The notes beneath the pieces were generated by a model. It ran no database searches. It was not told the DNA's origin and saw only the letters and a list, made by a program, of their open reading frames with translations. Made by a program: the position numbers and the translations under genes. From NCBI GenBank assembly GCA_027943245.1, contig JANDJZ010000056.1, forward strand, positions 1 to 64,000: DNA of 64,000 nucleotides, read 5' to 3'. Source of the DNA: Acanthamoeba sp. SK_2022b (taxonomy: Eukaryota > Discosea > Longamoebia > Acanthamoebidae). This document shows, piece by piece, positions 20,622 to 30,371 of this stretch. Position 1 is the first letter of the stretch, and each line of letters begins with the position of its first letter.

Positions 20622-22949
20622 ATGGAGGAACGGGCTGGCACGGCGCCATCCTCATCCATGCTCAACATAAACCTGGGTATTCTGGGGCACGTCGATAGCG
20701 GCAAAACCAGCCTCGGTATGCAACCAATCATTGCACCTTTTTATGTACTTATTGATTTTGACGGCTGGTCGCTGCGGGTTGCGTGCAGCCAAGGCGTTGT
20801 CCACTCTGGCATCGACTGCGGCATTCGACAAGAACCCACAAAGCAAACAGCGCGGCATCACGCTCGACCTTGGCTTCTCGGCCTTCACCACCGACCCCTC
20901 GCCTCGTCTACGCGGTTCGTGTCCGGCCCCTCCTCCCGAGTTTGGTCTCTAACCATCTTCCTCTTCTCTGTTGCGTGCACATGCTTCTTCAGACGCCGGC
21001 TACGACCAGGTGCAGTACACGCTGGTGGACTGCCCAGGCCATGCCTCCCTCATTCGCACCATCATCGGCGGGGCCCAGATCATGGACCTCGCCCTGCTCG
21101 TCATCGACGCAGTCAAGGGCATTCAAACCCAAACCGCCGAGGTGCATGCCGTTCGTTGCGCCTTTCATCTGGAACGCATCTGATGTCATCTCGCCCATCG
21201 GATCCGCCATGCAGTGCCTCGTTATTGCGGAGATGACTACCGACCGGCTGCTGATGGTGCTCAACAAGACCGACATGCTGCCGGGCGACAACAGGGACGC
21301 GCAGGTGAAAAAGGCCGAGGACAGGGTGCGGCGCGGCCTCAAGGGCACCAAGTTTGCCGAGGCGCCCATGGTGGCCGTCGCCGCCTGTCCCGGCGCCGAA
21401 GAGGGCGTCCCTCCGCTCGGCATCGCTCACCTTGTACGCCCGCCGTGTATTGCGTTGTTTGGCGCGGTCGCTCTGCCGTTCTCACGAGGCCGCCGGCCAG
21501 ATCGACACTCTGCGAGATATGACGGAGCTGCCGCGACGATCGGCCGACGGCCCGTTCCTGCTGTCGGTGGACCACTGCTTTCCGGTCAAGGGCCAGGGCA
21601 CCGTGCTCACTGGGACAGTCCTATCTGGCTCGGTCAAGGTCAACGATACCATCGAGCTCCCCGAGCTCAAGGTGCAGAAGAAAGTCAAGTCGATCCAGGT
21701 AGGCGACCGCTCGAGTGCGGGTTTGTGCTCAATGACGCATGTTGTGTCGCTCATGTTATGTGCGTGGTTCAACGACAACGTGGCCAGATGTTCCACAAGC
21801 CGGTGACGAGCGCCAAGCAGGGGGACCGGGTGGGCATGTGCGTGACCCAGCTGGACTCGAAGCTGCTGGAGCGCGGGCTGGCAGCCACTCCCGGCTCGGT
21901 GGTGACCATGACCAGCGCCATCGCCGCTCTCCGGCGAATCAAATACTTCAAGCAGCCCATACTCAACCGCACCAAGTTTCACGGTACGGGAGAGTCACCC
22001 TCCTCCCACACGCGGCACACGCATTACGCGGCCAAGCTGACCGCCCTTCTGGGTTCCTTCGTCAGTGACGGTGGGGCACACGACGGTGATGGCAACGCCG
22101 CTCTTCTTCTCTCTGCCCGGAGGCGCTCCTCAAGAGTCGGCCGAGCTTCCGAGTACTGTCTGCTATCATTGCCACTGCTTTGCTCGTTGTGGTTTCTCAC
22201 AACACTGTCTCTCACTCTCAAACGCACATGCGACATACGGCATGGGTTAGCAACGTTTGACTTCTCGCGCGAGTACCTGCGACAAGACGAGATGCTCGCC
22301 TCCACCAGGGAGCGCAGGGTCGGACAGCAGTGGGCCCTGCTCCGCTTCGAGAAGCCCATCACCTGTCCGCCCAACAGCCTGCTGATCGGGTCGCGCCTCG
22401 ACACCGACATCCGTACACCCCTTCCCTCTCCCCGCTCCAATTCCCACGCACCCCCTTCTTTACTCACAACCGGTCGGTGTCTCGTGCACACCACACACGA
22501 GGGCAGACAGCAGTGCTTGCCGTATCGCGTTCTACGGCCGGCTGCTTGGCGCGGCCGACGGGTCTCACCAACTCACACTATACAAGCACAAACAGCGAGA
22601 AGGGTAAACAGCAATGCGTGGCCATGCTGATGATGATTGTGTCTCTTGCTAACCACCTCTTGTGCTGGCGAACGCTTGGATGATGTCTAGAGTAATCGAT
22701 CGAGTACAGGATCAGTACACGGTGATTGGCCGAGGCTTCTTCAAGAAGGAAACGGACCTCACCATCTTCCTGGGCCTCAAGGTGGAGGCCTCCACCGGTG
22801 ATGTCGGCGTGCTCGAGTCGCCCTTTGGCAAGACGGGCAAGTACAAGGTGAACTTCCCCGACGGCGTGCCCAAGGATCCCAAGGCCAAGCTCTTCCTCAA
22901 GTACCGCACCTTCTTCCTCGCTGGCGACAAGCGCAAGATCGCGCAGTAG
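20622..22949 (+). CDS. EEFSEC: Selenocysteine-specific translation elongation factor
   Basis: Delivers Sec-tRNA(Sec) to UGA codons on selenoprotein mRNAs. The start is ATG 20622 (MEERAGTAPSSS). GTPase motifs are G1 INLGILGHVDSGKTSL, switch I QRGITLDLGFSAF, G3 DCPGHASLIRTIIGGAQ and G4 MVLNKTDMLP. Domain 2 reads PFLLSVDHCFPVKGQGTV with LTGTVLSG, then KSIQMFHKPV, SAKQGDRVGMCVTQLDSKLLERG and AALRRIKYFKQPI. The C-terminal SelB-type domain has YTVIGRGFFKKETDLTIFLG and FGKTGKYKVNFPDG, ending at TAG 22947-22949. GILGHVDSGKTSLA and KQRGITLDLGFSAF are typical of eEFSec and separate it from EF-1A and eIF2gamma. There are at least eight exons. Confidence 0.93.
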
Positions 22950-23064
22950 CCAATGTGTGCGCACCATCGCCACGGCGGCGATGATACAAGCGGCCAATGT
23001 GTTATCGTTGCTCGACAAGACATCCGTAGTAATGTGCAGTTTTACTTGAGCTGTGCTCTTATGA

Positions 23065-25366
23065 TCAGCGATCGTCCTTCCTTCGCTTGGTGTGGCGTCG
23101 TCGCCCGGGTCGGAGGACCGGGCTTTGCTCTTCCTCCTCTTCTTCTCCTTGGCCTCTGCCCTCCATCTCCATTTCTGCTGGCCGGCCGTGTCGACCAACG
23201 CGGGCATGGGCGCTACGCAGCTTTCTGCGCACACCGACGCTGCCGGTGGCCGCAGTCGGTGAAGGGGGCAAGCCGCGATCTGGATCCTGCTCGCTGAGCA
23301 GGGAGGCGATACTGGGAAGGCGGCTGGCCGAAGCCGTACACGATGACGATGAGGACGCGGTGGGGAGCTGCGCCGCCATGTTCTCACCCAAGCTGGGAGG
23401 TGGGGAGAGCGACACAGAGCTTCGCCTGGTCCGCTTGGAACGATGCTCGTCAATCGGCTGGGCGGGGGCGCGAACTTCTCCTGATCGCGCGGAGGTGGCG
23501 GCACGGATCCAGCCTTGGAGCTGTTCGTTCAATTGCTGGTGGAGTGGATGAGCCTCGTGGTTGAGAAGGTGCTGTAGTGACGACGGGGCTGAAGGCGGAG
23601 GAGACAGTGGGAGCGGCGCCGCTGGCGGAACGGACGAGGGAGACGCTTGAGTGCGAGGAGGTGAGGTGCTGTCGGGTTCGAAGAGGGACAGCGCAGAGCC
23701 ACCGTGCGGTGAGTACATCGCCGACACGCTCTCGTGCATGGCTTGCTCGGTCCCTCCTAGCTCTTTAAAAGCCTGCGCCACCCGACCACAGTCAATCACG
23801 CGCTGGAACTATGATGGCTCATACACCGCCTTTGGAGGGCCATCAAACATACGTGGATCAATTCCATGATCTTGAGCTGCAGACCTGGACAGTTATTGCC
23901 GTACTTTCTCACCATGGCGTTCCTTGACGAGGCCTTGACATCGCAATCTATACATGCGCGCAAGCCTTGAGTTGGGTGCGCGTGCATAACCGCGCAGGTA
24001 AAAGGGCGACAGACCTTCTTCGGCCTGGGAAAGGTAGAGTGAGTGCGAGAACACTTCCACGGGAGATGAGGCCACAGAAAGGTTGCCGAGCGGTCCCAGC
24101 TCGAGAGAGTCGCACGCCAGATGGAAGCACAGGGAAAACTTGGTGCCCGAGCGTTGTTGTGAGGTGGTGAGGAGTTTGAGCTTCCGGAAGGTGGCCGTGT
24201 ACACTCCCGGGTGCCAGTCACTCTGCGAGGTTTGATTAAACCAGGTGAGGTGAAGAAGGTGTATGGGCACGCTGATGGTAAACTGTGCACCTTCTCCAGA
24301 CGCACGGAGGTGACTCCGTCGATGGAGCGGTCAAGTGTCTCGCCCGTGTCAACTCGTACCACGCTGGCCTCCACACACACGCCCACCTCGCACAGGGCGG
24401 TGTGCAACAGGCGCAGTGCTTCTCCGGTCTCGCCAGGGAAACCTGCAGAAAGAAGGAAAGAACCGCGCGTGTTAGGAATGGTTGGCTCTTTTGGGTCAAA
24501 CGCTTTTTTAACCGTGGTGATCATCTCCCGGTTAAAATAATGTATAAGCTGCCAAACCTAAGGTTACTCGACAACGGTTCCCGAAGAGTGTGACGTGAAG
24601 CGTAAACCAGGAAAGGGGAAAGTACGTGTTTGCCCTTCCAGCGAAGGCAGGGGCGGCACGATGAGGTAGACCGAGGGGTAGGGCTTAAGCAGGCGCTGGT
24701 AGACGGTTCGTCCTGGTGGCTGCACTCCTATCTGCAGCATCACTCTGGAGCAGAATGCGCGTGAGCCAGAAGCACCGCTTTTCTGCCAGTTTACGGCAAA
24801 CGGGTGGCCGGCAAAATCCGGCAAACGTGTCGCAACTGAGACAATAAAAGGTAACGACTCACCAGCCACTCCTGGTGCGCGCTTAAAACAGACAGATATC
24901 ACGCATTGAGAGAAAAAGGAGGCCATCTATCGTACTTGTGCTGGGGTGGTGTAGTGGCTGGTGGTACATACGCTGGCGTTGAGGAGATCTTGATGGGGCC
25001 GTGCTGGGGCTGGCTGCACTGCCCTCGACGGGGGAGGAGGTCGGGCAGATTGTGATATGGCTTTTGGCCGTCGTCTTGTCTGTGTGAGGAACGGCGCGTG
25101 TGGGTAACTGTCGGCAGTGCCTGAGGTGGTGGTTCGAAGTAGGGGCGGGGAGGAAGGAGGAGATGCTGGAGGTGCTCGTTTTGAGAGCCGAGAGTCGGTG
25201 GGTGAGGTAGGTGGGGAGGTAAGATCGCAGACGGCATCGGAGGTAACTGGCCAAAGAAGGGTGAGGAAAAGGGAGCGGAGAATAAGGGAGGCCACCGAGC
25301 TGGTGTCGAAGCAGAGGCAGACGCCAAGGAATCTGCGGTGGTATGCGTCACCAGGAAGGGGTTCAT
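23065..25366 (-). CDS. CudA-like transcription factor 2
   Basis: Second CudA-family paralogue, probably nuclear. The ATG at 25366 starts a Pro/Ser/His-rich N-terminal exon (MNPFLVTHTTADSL) that ends at a donor near 24936. Exon 2 (from 24748) carries LQIGVQPPGRTVYQRLLKPYP and VYLIVPPLPSLEG. The exon from 24442 encodes GETGEALRLLHTAL, CVEASVVRVD and SIDGVTSVRLEKV. Then follow GVYTATFRKLKLLTTSQQ, GTKFSLCFHLACDSLELG and SPVEVFSHSLYL (about 24215-24030), GLQLKIMELIH (about 23905), and AFKELGGTEQAMHESVSAMY (about 23790). The C-terminus is Ser/Pro-rich, includes HRSKRTRR, and ends in a basic RRHTKRRKDDR. The spacing of conserved blocks equals that in the other two copies. It is convergent with EEFSEC, with 115 bp between stops. 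Confidence 0.72.
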
Positions 25367-26435
25367 GGCAGTACAGATGCGGCTGCAAGGCGGTGGTGAA
25401 TCGCACAGAGGATAGGCCTAGACCACAGGAGAGCTTGCGCTAACTCTGTCAGAGATGCAATCTAGCTGCTGCGTTGGGAGTAATTGGTTGTTTGACCCTT
25501 ATGTGTCGAAGGTTGGATGAGACGAAGAACAAAGAAGAATGGCTAGCGGATCGCGCTAGCGGTGGCTTGAAGGCGGGTTTGACCCTGGCTGTCTCGTGGT
25601 CGAAGCCACCCGGGCTGCACGTCCAATCCGTGAGGTAGATGCCCCGTTCGCAACGGGCCTGGTTGTCCTTGGTGGTGGCGATCTCCCGTCGCTGCTCTCG
25701 GACTGGGTGATTGACTGTCACACAACAAGCCCGCAACGAGCACAAAAGCCCGAGAACGTCCGACCGGGTGGTGCTAGCTAAGACGCAATCACGGTGGCGG
25801 TTCTGGAAAGACTCGTGCGCTGTCCTTTGCGCCTCGTCCTTGGAACACCCGACAAAAGCTGCCACCTCCCATCGGAAGGATAATGATGCGGTTCATCTTG
25901 GCCCAAGATCTCGAGAGACTATTCTCAGACTATTCAACTAATTCTAACCATGAATCGGTCAGCGCGGCCCTTTCCTCCACGCGGGCCTCGGCCACTTTTC
26001 CTTTCCCTCTTTCCACCCCAAGAAGAGAGCGACGTAGAGTGCCGCGGTCTGTTTGGCCAATAGACGGCCCCAAACGCGCAATTGTACAACAACGACAACA
26101 ACAACACTGGGGCGAGGGTGGTGACGGTCATGACACGAACGGCAGGTGGTTGGTTGCGCGCGCTCTGACTCCCTACTCGCACCCCTCTTCTCCCTCCCGC
26201 TCTCCTGCTGATGTGCGTGTAATTGTCGATCATCAATCACACGATGATTAAATGACACAGAAGCCGCAGCCGGCTGACAGATAGGAGGCTCAAGGAGGAG
26301 GGAGCAGACACAGCAAAAGAGAGAGAGAGAGAGAGGGCGCATACGATAACGAGCAGCAGCTGGACGCGGTGACGTGTGCAGCTCTCCCCAGCCACACTCT
26401 CCTGAGCAGCCGCGAGACGACGTCGGCAGCCCCCT
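25367..26435. other. Intergenic, about 1.07 kb, no gene recognised
   Basis: Lies upstream of CudA-like 2 and downstream of the AMMECR1-DnaJ gene, both on the minus strand. Frames up to 138 codons exist (for example 25449-25865, minus) but show no recognisable motif. There is a CCAAT sequence near 26055 and a GA-rich run at about 26318-26336. It could hold an untranslated first exon or promoter of CudA-like 2. Confidence 0.4.
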
Positions 26436-27590
26436 TCAGCGAGCCGGGCCTCCTGATCGTGGGCCAGAGCCGGGCTTGTTGACGAGTCGGAGGGTCCCCT
26501 TCTCGTAGTCGCCTATCTGCTTGTAGGCAGAGTTGATCTGTAAAAACTTGTCGGCGCAGGAGGGGCAGTTGGAGAGCTTGTCGGGGTGGTAGAGGAGCGA
26601 GAGCTTGCGGAAGGCCTTCTTGACGTCGGCGAACGGTGCGTCTCTTGGCACGCCGAGTATGTCGTAGTTGGTCTGGAATTCGTCGTAATCTTTGTCGTAG
26701 GTGACCTCCATCCCCCTCAAAATGAACACACCCGCCACCAACGCCATAATCGCCAGCGCGAAGAACCACGTCCCGAGAGAAGAAGAAGACGAGGGGGAAG
26801 AGGAAGAGGAGGAGGAGGACGAAGAGACGCCAGGTTTTCTCTTATCTTGCAGCCGCTTGGTGAGAGATGTGACGTAACGATGGCGTCGCCTCCGGATGGT
26901 CTTCTGCCGCTTCGTATTGTCGTCATCCTCATCTACGTCGCGGGCCGACATCTCCTTGAGCTTGGCCTCCTTCTCCTTTGTTTCGACGTGCTTGAAGTAG
27001 TCCTTGGCCGAGACGATGCACGACGAGGTCTCGAAGCGGATGATTTCGACGCTAGCCATGAATTGGGGCGTGAGATCGCCGGTGTAGCCCGCCTTCCTGA
27101 TGCCTTCTTCGATGGCCTCCTTTTTGTTCCATCCTCGCGCGAGAATGGTCTCAGGCGGGTAGACTTTGCTATACTGCGTGGCGCCCACCTTGAAGAGGAT
27201 GCGAATGCCGTGCTTTCCCACCTCCCAATCGTCGAATTTCTGGATGGTCTTGTAGGTCTTGGGCAAGATGACGCTCGCAGAACACCGCAGATAGGGAATG
27301 TCCTCTGCCGTGATGGGATTCTGGCGCGGGTCTTCGAAGGCGCTGGCTCTGATGGTGCGTAGGAACTGGTCCGAATGCAGCTGGACTGGCGTCATCGTGA
27401 TGAGGGAGCCTCGCGCTTCGAACACATTGCGCTCCTTCCCCTGCGCGTCCACCTTCTTCACTCTCTTGGCCCAGGAGATGCACAGCGGACACGACGCATC
27501 CTGGAATTCGGGCGGGGCGCACTTCTGCTTCTCCAGATGACTTACTACCGTGTCGAAGCAGTAGTAACACAACTCACGAGACGCCTTCAT
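26436..27590 (-). CDS. AMMECR1 domain - transmembrane - DnaJ fusion protein
   Basis: A single uninterrupted frame of about 384 residues starting at ATG 27590 (MKASRELCYYCFD). Residues about 1-205 match the AMMECR1 fold: CYYCFDTVVSHL, LHSDQFLRTIRASAFEDPR, NPITAEDIPYLRCSASV, WEVGKHGIRILF, ARGWNKKEAIEEGIRKAGY. The normally invariant LRGCIGT motif reads ARGSLITM. A basic region and a poly-Ser stretch lead to one transmembrane helix (WFFALAIMALVAGVFIL, about 270-290). A J domain follows (YDILGVPRDAPFADVKKAF, then LLYHPDKLSNCPSCADKF) with the HPD motif that stimulates Hsp70 ATPase. J domain and AMMECR1 lie on opposite sides of the membrane segment. No signal peptide is visible. The local J-domain Hsp70 partner and compartment are unknown. 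Confidence 0.88.
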   Translation of the reverse strand: MKASRELCYYCFDTVVSHLEKQKCAPPEFQDASCPLCISWAKRVKKVDAQGKERNVFEARGSLITMTPVQLHSDQFLRTIRASAFEDPRQNPITAEDIPYLRCSASVILPKTYKTIQKFDDWEVGKHGIRILFKVGATQYSKVYPPETILARGWNKKEAIEEGIRKAGYTGDLTPQFMASVEIIRFETSSCIVSAKDYFKHVETKEKEAKLKEMSARDVDEDDDNTKRQKTIRRRRHRYVTSLTKRLQDKRKPGVSSSSSSSSSSPSSSSSLGTWFFALAIMALVAGVFILRGMEVTYDKDYDEFQTNYDILGVPRDAPFADVKKAFRKLSLLYHPDKLSNCPSCADKFLQINSAYKQIGDYEKGTLRLVNKPGSGPRSGGPAR

Positions 27591-28074
27591 CTCCTTTTCC
27601 AACCTCCTGACGTGCTAATCCGCCACGCTTCGATCCACCACGTATCAATAAAGTACCTAACAAAAAGTGCTGGGTATATTTGGCGGCTTTTCTTTTTGTT
27701 CCTTGCCTGCTTTCCTTCCGAGTTGGTCGGCACGCTGCTTCTGCTCTTACGCTGTGTCCGTGGGAGTCGCCGCCCAATGTGGCCCTGGCCCTTCAAGTTT
27801 GTCAAGCTGCCACCGAGGTCCTACGCCACCCTGGCCAGGGTGAACCTGCCTTCCTGATAGAGAAAATAGGCGCAAGCGCTCCCGCTGGCTTGCGTGCTCT
27901 ACGGAGCTACGGATCGTAGTTCCATTCGGCCGGTGAGTGGAAAGTTCCGTTTCCTTCCCCTCTGGCGCAAAACTGACGACAGGTGGAAGCTCTCAAAGAA
28001 GTGGGCAGACCTGGCAGGCTTGGGAGCGATAGATTGGTGTAGTTCAAAAGAACGAAAGGCGAAGAAGAACGAAG
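27591..28074. promoter_or_regulatory. Divergent upstream region of AMMECR1-DnaJ and TM-CH genes
   Basis: 484 bp between divergent starts. A small frame at 27777-27857 (26 codons, MWPWPFKFVKLPP) looks coding-like and could be an upstream ORF or an unplaced first exon of the gene to the right. I cannot decide between these. Confidence 0.35.
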
Positions 28075-29979
28075 ATGGATTCCTGGTTCGCTTCTTTGAT
28101 TGAGTTGCCGCTGGCCACCTCCCAAGAGCTAAGATGGGGAGTACTCGCGGGCATGGTCATCGGCGGCAGCCTCGTCGCCTTGGTCAACTACCTGCGTGAC
28201 TGTAGGCGTAAGCACATCGGTACTACTCCAACGATTTTTTTTTATTATTTCTATTTATTTTAATTGTTATTAAAGAAACAATTAGAAATACAATTATTGA
28301 TAAAATTAAAATCAGACAAGCTGGTGGAAGAGAAGGTGGAGCGCATCCTAGCGCTTGTGGAGCAGCGGCGCAATGAAGTGGAGTGCCGCCTGCGTGAGGA
28401 ACGCGCCGACGACAAGCAAGCCACGCCGCGTGCGAGCGCTCCCAGCACCCCCGCTAGCTCCACCCCCACCACCAACATTGGGTGGGAGCAGAAGCGACCT
28501 TACTCCCCGGCGTCGCAGGTAACGTCTGGCCTCTGTCACAGCTCAATTCAATGAGAGCTCCTCCTGACTGCTTACTTCCGCCCCGGCCTCGTAGAAAGCT
28601 TCGCCGCTCAAAACGGCCACGACGACCCGGTCGTCTCCTCTCTCATCCTCCGCTTCTTCCGTTTCGCCCACATCGTCGTCTTCATCTTCGTCCTCCCTCT
28701 CCTCCTCACCGCTTGCTTCGTCGTCAGATTCGAAGGGTGTGATGCCTGCTTTTTCCTCCTCTCCCGTGAAATGCACCGTAAATGGAGCCCGCCACGTGTC
28801 GCTCACCATTTCGCGCAGACTCATCCCCCAAGCCCAAGCTGCAGAAATCCTACAGCACTGCCAGTACGTAGTCGCAGCCTCCTCCAGCTTCTTTTGCTCT
28901 CACCACACAAACCACGCACGCGCGCAGCTATTTGGAGGGGCGAAGATGAGGCCACGCTGCGGAAGAGGTGCGTGGCTGTATCAATCGGAGCCCATCGTGA
29001 TGTAGGGGTCTGTCGCAGTGTGTCAACAACCTTAGTCAAACCTTGATCGCAGGCAGAACCTCGAGCGACAGAGCAGCATGCAAAAGCTGTACGGCATGGA
29101 GGTCGAGATCGCCAAGAAGATCGAACAGAAGACTGAACCGCTCATCGAGCCCATGTGCAAGTGGCTCTTTGAAGTGGTTGGCGAGCACGGTAAGGCCCCA
29201 GTCCCCCCGCATCCGTTGTGGGTTGCAGTACAACTGCGCACGCCTCGCTTGTTCCTGTGCGTTGTTGGTTTGTGTGTGACCACGCAGAATGTGGCCCCTC
29301 TTCTATCGGCGTGGTGGGTTGAGGCTCACCGTACTGGGTTATCCAGCCACAACCGAACAGTTTCCTGACTGTCTCAAGAGTGGCCGTATGTTGTGTGCGC
29401 TGGTTGACAAAGTGTGGCCGGGTATCATTACCGACGTTCACACACGACCCATCGTCCTCCTCGAACGGGTACCCGCTGTGCCTCTTCCCACGTGGTGAAC
29501 AGCCACACAGCTCCCTTTGACGCACCTGGCTTATCGTGGCGTGTTGCGTGTACAATGCTTGTGGCACTGCTGCCGTTGGCTGTGCAGGAAAATATTCAAA
29601 AGTACCTGGACGCCTGCGTCAAGATGGGCATCAGGAAGGACGACCTCTTTGGGGTGAGCGACCTCTACGAGGAGGTAAGCCCCCCCCCAGCGACTTTTCC
29701 GACCTTTCCGCCCTCCCTTCCGTTTATCCCTTTCCTTTTGGGCGGTGTCGTCACGACCGGCAGTCGATTGGTCGGGGTTCTGTGGTGTTGAAAACACTCC
29801 CCGGCCTTATCTGATCATCAATGTGATTGGGGCCGACATGCTGGTGTTTGCGGGTGCAGAAATACTTGGCGGGCGTCGTCCAGAACGTGTACGCCGTGGC
29901 GCGCTATGTGCAACAGCGCAAAGGCTGGGACGGGCCCATTCTCCAACCGCCGCCGGTCGCGAGGTCGACTGACGCGTAG
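28075..29979 (+). CDS. Membrane-anchored calponin-homology (CH) domain protein
   Basis: The start is ATG 28075 (MDSWFASLIELPLATSQELR), followed at about residues 20-41 by a hydrophobic helix (WGVLAGMVIGGSLVALVNYL) that suggests an N-terminal signal-anchor. Exon 1 ends at about 28208; exon 2 (about 28315-28518) gives KLVEEKVERILALVEQRR, a coiled-coil-like segment. Exon 3 encodes a long Ser-rich stretch and ends near LIPQAQAAEILQHC. Further small exons lead to ERQSSMQKLYGMEVEIAKK and a CH domain: EPLIEPMCKWLFEVVGE, FPDCLKSGRMLCALVDKVWP, NIQKYLDACVKMGIRKDDLF and KYLAGVVQNVYAVARYVQQ. The stop is TAG 29977-29979. A CH domain of this single, type-3-like kind usually serves actin or signalling contacts. 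The exon around 28925-28970 is uncertain. Confidence 0.78.
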
Positions 29980-30371
29980 GGTGAAGTGGAGGTAGAGGGG
30001 GGGGGGGTGTATCTCTGCGATTAATGCAGTCAGCTTTCTGCGAGTTGCACGACGTGCCGATTGGTTCGGCCCCCCGCAGTCGCGGTCGTTAAGAGGTCGG
30101 TGTCGGTGCAGCAACTTTCCACGCGACCAATCTCCTTTCCTTGGATACACGATACCAGACCACCAAACAAGCACTGACGCACCACATTTGCTAAAGGCCC
30201 GAGCAGCCTGGCTCCCCAAGAAAGTGAGAAGAAGGAGCCACGCAACTGGTGGGGGTTGAACGTTTGCTCGTCGGCCCATCACACCTGCTTTCCGGTTGGG
30301 CCCAATCGTCAGTCGACACATCAAACAACTACTGCGGCTCAGCGCGTTCTTGTACGCCCTGTCCCTCCGCG
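29980..30371. promoter_or_regulatory. Upstream region of CudA-like 3
   Basis: 392 bp between tandem genes, with a G-run at about 29998-30007. No gene or strong core-promoter element is identified. Confidence 0.35.

Noticed and set aside
20783..22630. 615-codon plus-strand frame overlapping EEFSEC
   Set aside because: It mixes coding and intron sequence in the wrong phase; only short parts coincide with true EEFSEC exons.
25449..25865. 138-codon minus-strand frame in the 1.07 kb gap
   Set aside because: No domain and no start context; composition fits chance in GC-rich DNA.
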